A DNA stretch of 57,217 bases from CAYVTD01 sp964454445 (lineage in GTDB: Bacteria; Bacteroidota; Ignavibacteria; Kapaibacteriales; UBA2268): assembly GCA_964454445.1 (NCBI GenBank), contig CAYVTD010000017.1, positions 1-57,217 of the forward strand. Direction: 5' to 3'. A program made the translations under genes and the position numbers. The notes under the pieces were generated by a model. That model was given only the letters and a program-made list of their open reading frames with translations. It was not told the DNA's origin and did no database searches. Shown one piece after another: positions 34,118-42,526 of this stretch. The first letter of the stretch is position 1; each line of letters opens with the position of its first letter.

Positions 34118-35434
34118 TTGAAAAAATCAGGTAAACTATTAGTCATATCTATTCTGATAGGTTTTTCAATATGGGTATTTAATGCGGTGCTTGACAGCGT
34201 TGTTTTCCGGGCAGGCAGCGTTGATATTATGCTTTGGTCAGGACTTAACACGATGCAAATAACGCATAGATTTATAACTGTGCTATGTTTTGTTGTCTTC
34301 GGTATTGCTATTTCGAGTGCATTTTCAAAACTAAAGGCTATCAACGCCGAGCTTTTTTCTAAAAAAGAGGAGCTAAACAAGAGAGTAAGCGAACTAGATT
34401 GTCTTTTTGGACTTTCCAAGTTAAACGATATGCCCGAATTTGTCGTAGAAAGGTTTTCTAATGGCTTGCTTGCCTTATTGGCTACAACGCTTGGAAGCGA
34501 TATACGAGCTAAGATTGTTTTTGACAACAAGGAGTATTATTCTGAGGATTTTCGTCAATCGAATTTAATCGAGCGTTATCCGATTGAAGTCAATGGTGAA
34601 GAAGCTGGCATAATTGAGCTACAATTGTTCAAGCCCGAAAAAGAACAGAAAGTAATGGTGGTCGAAAGAAAACGTCTTATGATAGCTGTTACTGAAAGGG
34701 TCGGCAAGATTATCGAAAGGAGACGCAGCAAAGAGCAGCTCAAGGCAGCGCGCGACAGGCTGCGTTTACTTGCATCATATCTGCATTCGAGTCGTGAAAA
34801 AGAGCGGCAAGCAATAGCCCGCGAGATTCACGACGAACTTGGGCAGGTGCTTACCGCACTTAAAATCAACCTTTCGGTTATTATCAAACAACTGAAAAGC
34901 TCTGACAAAGGGCAATCGAATGAGTTCCTCGAAGAAGAAATCGGCGATATGAAACAGATCCTCGATGAAACCATTAAAAAAGTCAGAAAACTAATTACTG
35001 AACTACGCCCAGAAGTTCTTGACAATCTTGGTATAGTCGAGGCGCTAATCTGGCAAACTAATGCTTTCCGCGAGCAAACCGGCATTAACATCGAGTTTCA
35101 AAGCACTATCGAAAACATTAATATGAGCAAGGACGCATCGATTTCCCTGTTTCGTATTTATCAGGAATCTTTGACCAATGTAGCCCGCCATTCAGAAGCA
35201 AAGTATGTAAAGGCAATTTTTTTTAAGAGAGATGGAAATGTTGTATTAACTATTGAGGACAATGGAAAAGGGATGCCGGGCTTTAGAATGGAGAACACAT
35301 GCTCTTTTGGATTGCTTGGTATGAGGGAAAGAGCTTTGATTTGCGAAGGGAATTTGACAATTGATTCTAAACCAGGCATAGGCACTCTGATAGAGGCGAG
35401 CATTCCTGTTAATAATAGCGTTAGCAAGGAGTGA
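34118..35434 (+). CDS. NarL-type sensor histidine kinase
   Basis: A 438-residue membrane kinase with a TTG start. Two transmembrane helices (about 6-25 and 48-68) flank a short periplasmic loop. A GAF-like region (about 85-195) follows, then HisKA_3 with phosphoacceptor His in AIAREIHDELGQVLTALKI and HATPase_c (NVARHSEAKYV, EDNGKGMPGF, FGLLGMRERALI). The N- and G-boxes are intact. It pairs with the LuxR-type response regulator that follows after 33 bases. The signal is unknown. Confidence 0.93.
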   Translation: MKKSGKLLVISILIGFSIWVFNAVLDSVVFRAGSVDIMLWSGLNTMQITHRFITVLCFVVFGIAISSAFSKLKAINAELFSKKEELNKRVSELDCLFGLSKLNDMPEFVVERFSNGLLALLATTLGSDIRAKIVFDNKEYYSEDFRQSNLIERYPIEVNGEEAGIIELQLFKPEKEQKVMVVERKRLMIAVTERVGKIIERRRSKEQLKAARDRLRLLASYLHSSREKERQAIAREIHDELGQVLTALKINLSVIIKQLKSSDKGQSNEFLEEEIGDMKQILDETIKKVRKLITELRPEVLDNLGIVEALIWQTNAFREQTGINIEFQSTIENINMSKDASISLFRIYQESLTNVARHSEAKYVKAIFFKRDGNVVLTIEDNGKGMPGFRMENTCSFGLLGMRERALICEGNLTIDSKPGIGTLIEASIPVNNSVSKE

Positions 35435-35467
35435 TTTGTTGATTATTATATTTAATGGAGCAAAATT

Positions 35468-36100
35468 TTGATAAAAGTATTGATAGTCGACGACCACATT
35501 TTAATTCGCGAAGGTTTTAAAAAAATTCTCGACGACGAGATGGATATAAAGGTTGTTGGCGAGGCGGCAGGGGTTTTTCAGGGATTGGATTTTCTCAAGA
35601 AGAACGATGTAGATGTTTTAGTGCTTGATATTGGCTTGCCCGACAAAAGTGGACTGGATTCGATAACGGATTTCAAAAGCATCAAACCTGACCTTAAAAT
35701 TCTTATTTTGAGCATACATCCCGAGGATCGTTTTGCTTTACGGGCTATGAAGCTTGGCGCTCTTGCCTATTTAACCAAAGAATCTGCACCAGAAGAGCTT
35801 GTAAGAGCAATACGAAAAATCGTTACTGGCAGGCTATATATTAGCGAAACTCTTGGCGAGCAGCTTATCGATTCATACAACAACCCAAATGAAAAGCTCC
35901 CTCACGAAGCCCTTTCTGAACGAGAATTTCAAGTGCTGTGTGCCATTGGTGCAGGAAATACGATTAGCAACATCGCTGACGAGCTTTGCCTTAGCGTTAG
36001 CACAATAAACACTTATCGCAACCGCATTCTCGAAAAACTTAATCAGCGATCAAACGCAGGTCTTATAAGGTATTGCCTTCAGCACAATCTTGTGGAATGA
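35468..36100 (+). CDS. NarL/FixJ-family response regulator
   Basis: A 210-residue regulator starting at TTG 35468, preceded by GGAG at 35455-35458. The receiver has DDH at residues 8-10, the phosphoacceptor Asp in VLVLDIGLPDKSG, and the conserved Lys in AYLTKES. The C-terminal LuxR-type HTH (LSEREFQVLCAIGAGNTISN ... TYRNRILEKL) binds DNA. It is the cognate partner of the upstream kinase. Confidence 0.94.
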   Translation: MIKVLIVDDHILIREGFKKILDDEMDIKVVGEAAGVFQGLDFLKKNDVDVLVLDIGLPDKSGLDSITDFKSIKPDLKILILSIHPEDRFALRAMKLGALAYLTKESAPEELVRAIRKIVTGRLYISETLGEQLIDSYNNPNEKLPHEALSEREFQVLCAIGAGNTISNIADELCLSVSTINTYRNRILEKLNQRSNAGLIRYCLQHNLVE

Positions 36101-36173
36101 GGTGTGTATTACAAGATAGACTACAATGCCAAAGAGGCTCCCATCTATAAACGTTTTAATATGATTCAACCTA

Positions 36174-37376
36174 TTATCCGAAGCTAATTCTGAGCATTGA
36201 AAAGTCATCATCAAGGACTTCTTTTCCTCCGAGCGTTTTCACATAATCGAGCAAAGCCTGAATTTCGCCGGCGTTATTATTGCAATTTGCTGCAAGATAA
36301 TCGAACATTTCTTCAATTGTCCACATTGTGCCGTCAGAAGTCTTTTCAATTTCATAAGCTCCATCTGAAAAAACATAGAGTTGCGACCCTGGGTTTATAA
36401 CTATTGATTTTTTCTTAAAAGGGAAGTCAGGCAGACCTCCAATGATGAAATTCTCGGTAATTAGTTTGGTTTGGTTGCCATCTGGAGATAATAACAGGGC
36501 AGGAGGATGCCCGGCACTGCCATATTCGAGGATTCTGCTTTTTTTGTTGTAAACGCCATACCACATAGTAAAATAGAGTTCGTTGTGGTCAGCCATTTGA
36601 TAATTGTCATTGAGTGCCGTAAGCACGCTAATTGGATCATCGAAAGAAGTATTTTTTAGCGTTTGCTGGCGAAGAGCATTAAGAGCCGAAACGCCCATCA
36701 AAGCCGAGCCGACGCCATGCCCGCAAACATCTAATAAATAAAAAGCAAAATTTTCATCATCTATCCAATGGTAACCGAAAGCATCACCGCCAAGTTGCTC
36801 GGAGGGAGTAAAATTCCATCTTGTTGTGATAGTGTCGGAGCTAATAGGTGCAGGAAGCAAGGATCTGACGTAGTCGGCGGCTTTTTCGAGTTCTTTTAGC
36901 ATTGCCTTTTGGCTTTCGTTGAGAGCCTTGTAGGCATCGTTTCTTTCTAGAAGGTTGATATAACCACGCGAGTGGTAGCGAATGCGTGCGATTAGTTCGA
37001 TTTTGTCGGGTAATTTAACTAAATAATCATTCGCCCCATTAGCAAAAAGTTCTGCTTTGGTCTCAGCTTCTTCTTTGCTCGAAAGCACTATGACAGGCAC
37101 ATCGCGCAAGATGCTGTGAGCCCTGTAATAGCGGACAAGGGTCATTCCGTCGATGTCGGGCATTACCAAATCTTGCAAAATGACAGTTGGGGAAACTTCG
37201 ACTGCCGTTTTTAATGCTTGAGAAGGGTCTTGGCAGTAATGAAAGTCTATATCGGTTTGATCTGCCAGCATTCTTTTAACAGTTTCGCCAACGAATGCCT
37301 GGTCGTCGATGAGAAGCACCTTAATTCTATAGTCTTGTAGATCTTCTTTAATTGCTATGTTGTCAATTTCAGACAT
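36174..37376 (-). CDS. Receiver-SpoIIE (PP2C) phosphatase response regulator
   Basis: A 400-residue fusion. The N-terminal receiver has LLIDDQ, the phosphoacceptor Asp in VILQDLVMPDIDG and Lys in NDYLVKLPDK. After a coiled-coil linker (about 145-185) comes a SpoIIE/PP2C phosphatase domain: GGDAFGYHWID, LLDVCGHGVGSALMGV, SAGHPPALLL and DDDFSMLRI supply the metal-binding Asp residues. Such proteins usually dephosphorylate an anti-anti-sigma factor. No STAS or RsbW gene is nearby. It sits two bases from cheB on the same strand, so both are co-transcribed. Confidence 0.93.
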   Translation of the reverse strand: MSEIDNIAIKEDLQDYRIKVLLIDDQAFVGETVKRMLADQTDIDFHYCQDPSQALKTAVEVSPTVILQDLVMPDIDGMTLVRYYRAHSILRDVPVIVLSSKEEAETKAELFANGANDYLVKLPDKIELIARIRYHSRGYINLLERNDAYKALNESQKAMLKELEKAADYVRSLLPAPISSDTITTRWNFTPSEQLGGDAFGYHWIDDENFAFYLLDVCGHGVGSALMGVSALNALRQQTLKNTSFDDPISVLTALNDNYQMADHNELYFTMWYGVYNKKSRILEYGSAGHPPALLLSPDGNQTKLITENFIIGGLPDFPFKKKSIVINPGSQLYVFSDGAYEIEKTSDGTMWTIEEMFDYLAANCNNNAGEIQALLDYVKTLGGKEVLDDDFSMLRISFG

Positions 37377-37378
37377 GT

Positions 37379-38392
37379 TTATTTCCTTATGTTAATATGG
37401 AATAATATTGAATTTGCTATTTTGTCTAAAGGTAGTATTTCGATTGCGGCATTGATTGCGGCGGCGGCTTTAGGCATGCCATAGACTATCGAAGTAGAGG
37501 CATCTTGAGCTAATGTATGCCAGCCTTTGTTTTTTAATTCGAGCAAACCGGCAGCGCCATCGTTTCCCATTCCTGTAAGAAGAACTGCTATGCCGGTAAA
37601 TAATGGATTTTTAGCCAAGCTCTTGAAAAATTCGTTTATCGAAGGTCGATAGGGATAATCTACCGGTTCTTTTGTATAACTAAATTGTCCTTGGGCATTG
37701 AGGATTAGATGGTCGTCAGTACCGGCTATATGAACAGTGTTTAATTGCGGGGCAGTTCCTTCTATGGCGATAACTACATTTAGGGTAGATTGCGAGCCGA
37801 GCCATTCGACCAATCCGTGTGCAAAGCGTGAATCGACATGCTGGGCGATAACTACTGAAGCACCGAACTGAGAAGGCAATTGTGTTAAAATACTGAGTAT
37901 AGCTTTCGGTCCACCAGTTGAGGCACCTATGGCAACAATGGGAAAAGTTTCGGATTTTATTAATTTTTTGTCTTTATTGTTAGCTGTAAAGGTCAAATCC
38001 TTGCCGGTGAGTTTTGCTATCAGGTCCAATTTTTTTACAAATTGAACGGTACTGTTTTCATTATCCGAACTGCTGATTACTGGAGTTGAGACAACATCGA
38101 GAGCGCCATAGCCCATTGCTTCGAAAACCATGTCTTTGTTGCTGTCGAGCGATGAAGTAACGATAAGAATAGCACAAGGGTTTTCTTTCATAATAATGCT
38201 TGTTGCTTCGGCTCCGTTCATAACCGGCATAATCAGATTCATAAGAATAAGATCTGGTTTGTCTCGCCGGCATTTTTCAACTGCCTCAGCGCCATTGTAT
38301 GCAATCCAAACAATCTCGCAGTTTGACTTCGCTAAGACACGGCGCAAGGCTGCGATAGCTATTTCCTGGTCGTTGACTATTGCAATTCGCAT
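37379..38392 (-). CDS. cheB: CheB-type protein-glutamate methylesterase with degenerate receiver
   Basis: I place the start at ATG 38392 (337 aa): MRIAIVNDQEIAIAALRR matches the WspF-like CheB N-terminus, and an 18-codon upstream extension is AT-rich filler. The methylesterase domain is intact: Ser158 in AIGASTGGP, His185 in IAQHVDSRF, and the late Asp in GMGNDGAAGL. The receiver has ND at 7-8 and LILMNLIMPVMNG at 49-60, so the phosphoacceptor is Asn52 instead of Asp. Regulation by phosphorylation is therefore doubtful. No cheR or chemoreceptor is in the window. Confidence 0.92.
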   Translation of the reverse strand: MRIAIVNDQEIAIAALRRVLAKSNCEIVWIAYNGAEAVEKCRRDKPDLILMNLIMPVMNGAEATSIIMKENPCAILIVTSSLDSNKDMVFEAMGYGALDVVSTPVISSSDNENSTVQFVKKLDLIAKLTGKDLTFTANNKDKKLIKSETFPIVAIGASTGGPKAILSILTQLPSQFGASVVIAQHVDSRFAHGLVEWLGSQSTLNVVIAIEGTAPQLNTVHIAGTDDHLILNAQGQFSYTKEPVDYPYRPSINEFFKSLAKNPLFTGIAVLLTGMGNDGAAGLLELKNKGWHTLAQDASTSIVYGMPKAAAAINAAIEILPLDKIANSILFHINIRK

Positions 38393-38459
38393 TAACGTTT
38401 CTGAATTATTTGCAAACAAGCAATATATGAAATAATTGAGAAACAATACATAAATTCTA

Positions 38460-38900
38460 TTAAAAACTATCTATACCAATATCTTCATTCCAAATATCAG
38501 GATTGTTTTTAATAAATTCAGCCATCATTGTTTTACATTCCAGCAAGTCGAGATTGGTAACACGGACATTGTGAGATTTCATAAACTCTTCGGCGCCTTG
38601 GAAAGTCTCAGCTTCACCGACGATAACTTCTGGGATATTGAATTGCACAACGGCTCCTGCACACAAATAGCAGGGCATAAGAGTTGAATATAATGTGGTA
38701 CCGGCAAAAGAGCCGATTCTGCCAGCATTACGAAGACAATCTATCTCGGCATGAGTAACCGGATCGCCATCTTGAACACGTTTGTTGTGTCCCCTGCCAA
38801 TTATTTCTCCGTTTTTGACAAGTACCGAGCCGATTGGAATGCCTCCCTCGCTCAGCCCAAGGCGAGCTTCGTCGATAGCCGCTTTCATAAATTTATCCAT
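38460..38900 (-). CDS. Fungal-type cytosine deaminase
   Basis: A 146-residue zinc deaminase. GGIPIGSVLVKNGEIIGRGH begins the domain. THAEIDCLRN holds the zinc His and catalytic Glu, and STLMPCYLCAGAVVQFNIPE holds the two zinc Cys. The C-terminal NNPDIWNEDIG closely parallels the end of yeast cytosine deaminase (FCY1 type), as does EAETFQGAEEF, which favours cytosine over guanine or tRNA adenosine as the substrate. It converts cytosine to uracil in pyrimidine salvage. Confidence 0.85.
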   Translation of the reverse strand: MDKFMKAAIDEARLGLSEGGIPIGSVLVKNGEIIGRGHNKRVQDGDPVTHAEIDCLRNAGRIGSFAGTTLYSTLMPCYLCAGAVVQFNIPEVIVGEAETFQGAEEFMKSHNVRVTNLDLLECKTMMAEFIKNNPDIWNEDIGIDSF

Positions 38901-38923
38901 ATAAAAAACCCTTCTACACTAAT

Positions 38924-40054
38924 TTACTCGTATTTTCTTTTAGAGACATAATTATCCATGCCGACTTTATAGCGGTTATCGCGTATCCAGGAGTAATACT
39001 CAGGAAGTTTTTTTGAATTAGCTTGAGCCCAATTCTTGTATTCGTCTGATTTGAAATCAGAGAAAATCATTATGTTGTATGATTCGAAATATCCTTCGTC
39101 GATAACTTCTTTCTGAAAATCGAATAGTGAATTGGGAAATCTATTGTTATAGCCTTCGTTGAACCAGATTTCAATGAATTTTTTTCTGATTTTTGCTAAA
39201 GTTATTATATTAAAGTCTTCTTGTTTCTTCGGCAAGATATTTTTGGCGGCTTGTGTCATAATCTCTTCGAAAGCCATTTGGAAGGGCATTCTGTTTTTTT
39301 TGTCTTGAGTTTTAATCGAAATTTCTGTAAAATCGATTTTGCCATCTTTTGAGCCGTAAAAAGCTTTTTTATATGTTTTAAAAAGCAGATCTTTTGCATC
39401 GAACAAGCGTTCGTCATTGGTGGTAATATTGATGAAAACTTCGCCATAAAGGGCAGCCCAGACTTTTTCAGTTGTTTCTGAGTAATAATCAGCAAGATGA
39501 AAATAATTGCGTTCGAAGCTAGGTTGGGCGGCGATGCCAGTTTCCCAATAATCGACAGCGGTTTTGATTTTTTCGAGGGTATAATCGGTAATGCCGAGTT
39601 CCAAATATAATCGTCCGGAATTGGGAAAACGGGCTAACCCTTCTTTGTAGGTAGCAATGGCTTGATCAATATTTTTCTCGTGACGGTAGGCATTGCCAAG
39701 CAATTGAAATATTTGGTCGAAAGATTCGGGACGTTGCTTTAATGTAGTTAATCGTATGATAGCTTCGTCGTAATCTTCCATTTGATAATAAGCGTGAGCT
39801 ATTTCATATTGAAGAAAAGCAATTTGTGGCACTAATGCAGAAGCTTGTTCATACTCTTGAATTGCCTCCTTGTATTTACCTTCTTTCATATATTGATGAC
39901 CTTTTTCGACACATTGGTTCATCTTGAGCAAATCCTCTTCTTTGGGTCTATCCATAGGTAGGGGAGGGTTTTGATTATTGGCTTGTGCAAAGATGTTTCC
40001 AGCTGTCAATGCCATAACAAACAAAAAAAACAAGATATTTTGGAAAGTTTTCAT
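38924..40054 (-). CDS. Secreted TPR-repeat protein
   Basis: The start is ATG 40054, preceded by AGGAGAAAT. The frame extends 16 codons upstream without a ribosome site. The 376-residue protein has a signal peptide (MKTFQNILFFLFVMALTAGN, cleaved after FAQA) and four or five TPR units (about 40-175, e.g. GHQYMKEGKYKEAIQEYEQA). A C-terminal domain of about 200 residues is not recognised. It likely acts as a periplasmic scaffold. It ends 23 bases before the deaminase gene on the same strand, so an operon is possible. Confidence 0.85.
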   Translation of the reverse strand: MKTFQNILFFLFVMALTAGNIFAQANNQNPPLPMDRPKEEDLLKMNQCVEKGHQYMKEGKYKEAIQEYEQASALVPQIAFLQYEIAHAYYQMEDYDEAIIRLTTLKQRPESFDQIFQLLGNAYRHEKNIDQAIATYKEGLARFPNSGRLYLELGITDYTLEKIKTAVDYWETGIAAQPSFERNYFHLADYYSETTEKVWAALYGEVFINITTNDERLFDAKDLLFKTYKKAFYGSKDGKIDFTEISIKTQDKKNRMPFQMAFEEIMTQAAKNILPKKQEDFNIITLAKIRKKFIEIWFNEGYNNRFPNSLFDFQKEVIDEGYFESYNIMIFSDFKSDEYKNWAQANSKKLPEYYSWIRDNRYKVGMDNYVSKRKYE

Positions 40055-40300
40055 ATTTCTCCTAAGGCTTTTAAATTTAACAAAGATAAAGCTATTATTC
40101 ATACAAAAAACGTAATTATTTCAAAGATTTATAACGAATAAAGCGGAAAAAGCGTTTTTATAAAAAATCAAATTAAGAAAAAAAACCTGTTTTTCAATAA
40201 AACGCTTTGAAAGGATAAGATTTTTTCTCATATTTGTTTATTTTTTAAACTCGAAATAGAATAATAGAATAAATGTTATAAGAAATGAACGGAGAAATAC

Positions 40301-41491
40301 GTGGATTTATTTGAAAAATGTAATAGTTTTACGAAAGCTGACGAGGTAAAGCAGTTAAATCTTTACCCATATTTTCATCCAATCGAAGAGAATGAAGGAC
40401 CTGAGGTGTTGGTCGATGGGGTGAAGATGGTAATGGCTGGTTCGAACAATTATCTGGGTTTGACGAATCATCCGAAGGTAAAGGAAGCCGCTTACGAAGC
40501 GATTAAGAAATATGGCACAGGTTGTTCGGGGAGCCGTTACCTTACAGGCACTCTGGATTTGCACATCGAACTCGAAAGGCGACTCGCTAATTTTTTTGGT
40601 TACGAAGATGTTTTGCTTTTTAGCACAGGCTATCAAACCGCATTAGGCACAATAGGCACATTGCCTCAGAAAGGTGATTATTTGATTTCGGACAAGGAGA
40701 ATCACGCAAGTATCGTAAACGGTGCGTTGATGGCAAAGGGAGCGTTCGTGGAGTTTGTGCGCTTTAAGCACGACGATATGGATGACTTGGAAAGGATACT
40801 AAAGAATTCGCCTGATACTGCTGCTAAGTTTATTGTTACAGACGGGGTGTTTTCGGTTACGGGCGAGATCACTAAATTGCCAGAAATGGTAAAGTTAGCG
40901 AAAAAATATGGTGCAAGGATAATGGTTGACGATGCCCATGCAGTTGGCGTTATTGGCAAAGGTGGCAGAGGCACGGCGAGCCATTTCGGCTTGACCAAAG
41001 AAACCGATCTGACAATGGGAACATTTTCGAAAACTTTTGCATCGCTTGGTGGTTTTGTAGCCGGTCCGGAAAGAGTGATAAATTACCTGAAACACAATTC
41101 TGCAGCTATTATTTTCAGTGCGAGCCCGACGCCCGCTTCTTGTGCGGCAACACTGGCGGCTTTGGATATACTCGAAGAACAGCCCGAGATAGTCGATAGA
41201 TTAATATCCGTATCTAATATGGCTCGAAAGGGCTTTAAGGAGTTGGGCTTCAACATTGTCGAGCACGAGACTGCTATCGTGCCTGTTATTGTTGGCGATT
41301 TTGAAAAGGCATTGTTGTTTTGGCGCAAGTTGTTCGACAGGGGAGTATTTGTCAATGCTTTTGTGCCTCCTGGCGTGCCGCCCAATATGTCAATGATGCG
41401 CACAAGCTATATGGCAACACACGAAGAAGAACATATAGAGAAGATTCTCGAAGTGTTTAAAATTTCTGGAAAAGAGTTGGGCTTGATTTAA
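40301..41491 (+). CDS. Serine palmitoyltransferase-like alpha-oxoamine synthase
   Basis: A 396-residue PLP enzyme of the BioF/KBL/SPT/HemA group. GTG at 40301 has GGAGA eight bases upstream. GTGCSGSRYLTGTLDLH, the pyridine-contacting MVDDAHAVGVIG and the PLP lysine in GTFSKTFASLGGFVAG are diagnostic. The C-terminus PPGVPPNMSMMRTSYMATH resembles Bacteroidetes serine palmitoyltransferases more than KBL or BioF. It would condense serine with an acyl-CoA to start sphingolipid synthesis. No other sphingolipid gene is adjacent, so KBL-type activity remains possible. TTG-N19-CATATTTG at 40207-40236 is a plausible promoter. Confidence 0.8.
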   Translation: MDLFEKCNSFTKADEVKQLNLYPYFHPIEENEGPEVLVDGVKMVMAGSNNYLGLTNHPKVKEAAYEAIKKYGTGCSGSRYLTGTLDLHIELERRLANFFGYEDVLLFSTGYQTALGTIGTLPQKGDYLISDKENHASIVNGALMAKGAFVEFVRFKHDDMDDLERILKNSPDTAAKFIVTDGVFSVTGEITKLPEMVKLAKKYGARIMVDDAHAVGVIGKGGRGTASHFGLTKETDLTMGTFSKTFASLGGFVAGPERVINYLKHNSAAIIFSASPTPASCAATLAALDILEEQPEIVDRLISVSNMARKGFKELGFNIVEHETAIVPVIVGDFEKALLFWRKLFDRGVFVNAFVPPGVPPNMSMMRTSYMATHEEEHIEKILEVFKISGKELGLI

Positions 41492-41522
41492 AAAAGTTTT
41501 ATTGAAATAGAAAGTAAAAAAA

Positions 41523-42500
41523 TCATCTTTCGATTTGTTTGTTTAGCGGCTGAATGATTTCATCGAACTCGTCGAAGGGATTAGAATGTCCCAATTTTTC
41601 GGCAAGCATAAGGACAGCATCGACGTAGGCATTGTTATTGTTGTAATGGAAAACAGCCCGGCGTTGAGCATTCTTGTTGTTGCTCCACCCATTGCTTTTT
41701 AGGTAATTAGCAATGCTGCATGCAGCATCTTCAAGCGAAAAAAGATCGATTTTGTTATCGTTATTGCCATCGACAGCCCAATTAATGTAGCTCGAAGGGA
41801 GAAATTGTGACCAACCGAAGGCTCCAGCCCAGGAACCATAAAGATTGAAGATGTTAATATCGGTTGTTTTGCTGATTTTTTCGAGAGCGAGCAGTTCGTT
41901 TAATGCCCATTCTGATTTTCGTTTTGAGCGCTGGCGTATTTTTTCTTCCAGTTCGGGCAGTTCAGATTGATTACCGTTGAATTTTTTTTGCATTTCGTTG
42001 ATGTTCATCTCGATATATTGCTGTTCGTTAGCCATTGCGGCGCTAAGAAAAACAGTGGGGAGCAAGTGCTTGCCTGTCGAACTGCCGTGCTTTGTTTCGA
42101 TCCACAGAATAGATGTGATTACTTCTGCTGGAACACCAAATTGCAAAGAACACTCTTCTAGGATATCTATATTATCACAATGAAATCGCCTGCATTTAGA
42201 AACAGAATAGTCATTGTATTGCGAAGAATAATCGGATTTGGAGAGGGAACCTATAACATTGATTTTAATATAAGATGCGTCAAGTTTTACTTTGGGATTT
42301 ACAATGAGGGAATAAACGAAACTAGTGTCAGCGGCCAGGGAAAGAAGTTTTTTTATAACTGGAGCAAACTCACCAGAGTAATTAGAAACTCTGATGCTAG
42401 TTTGCTCCTTGTTTAATGATTCTAAGCTATTGCATGCTAAAAAATTATTATTGTCCGAAGGAGGAATAATAACAAGCATTAATAAAAAGAACAACAGCAT
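41523..42500 (-). CDS. MltB-like lytic murein transglycosylase
   Basis: A 325-residue exported protein with an N-terminal hydrophobic signal (MLLFFLLMLVIIPPS). The SLT-type fold of the MltB family shows catalytic Glu in SILWIETKHGSSTGK, FLSAAMANEQQYIEMNI, then the motif GSWAGAFGWSQFLPSSYINW and the Asp/Asn-rich DGNNDNKIDLFSLEDAACSI. It cleaves peptidoglycan to 1,6-anhydro products. It is 26 bases downstream of the tyrosine phenol-lyase stop on the same strand. Confidence 0.9.
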   Translation of the reverse strand: MLLFFLLMLVIIPPSDNNNFLACNSLESLNKEQTSIRVSNYSGEFAPVIKKLLSLAADTSFVYSLIVNPKVKLDASYIKINVIGSLSKSDYSSQYNDYSVSKCRRFHCDNIDILEECSLQFGVPAEVITSILWIETKHGSSTGKHLLPTVFLSAAMANEQQYIEMNINEMQKKFNGNQSELPELEEKIRQRSKRKSEWALNELLALEKISKTTDINIFNLYGSWAGAFGWSQFLPSSYINWAVDGNNDNKIDLFSLEDAACSIANYLKSNGWSNNKNAQRRAVFHYNNNNAYVDAVLMLAEKLGHSNPFDEFDEIIQPLNKQIER

Positions 42501-42526
42501 TATTTTTAATATAGAAATTAATCTTA

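Noticed and set aside
40120..40215. AAAGCGTTTT ... AAAACGCTTT inverted repeat as an operator
   Set aside because: The arms are about 45 bases apart in very AT-rich DNA and no known regulator site matches. Too weak to list as a feature.
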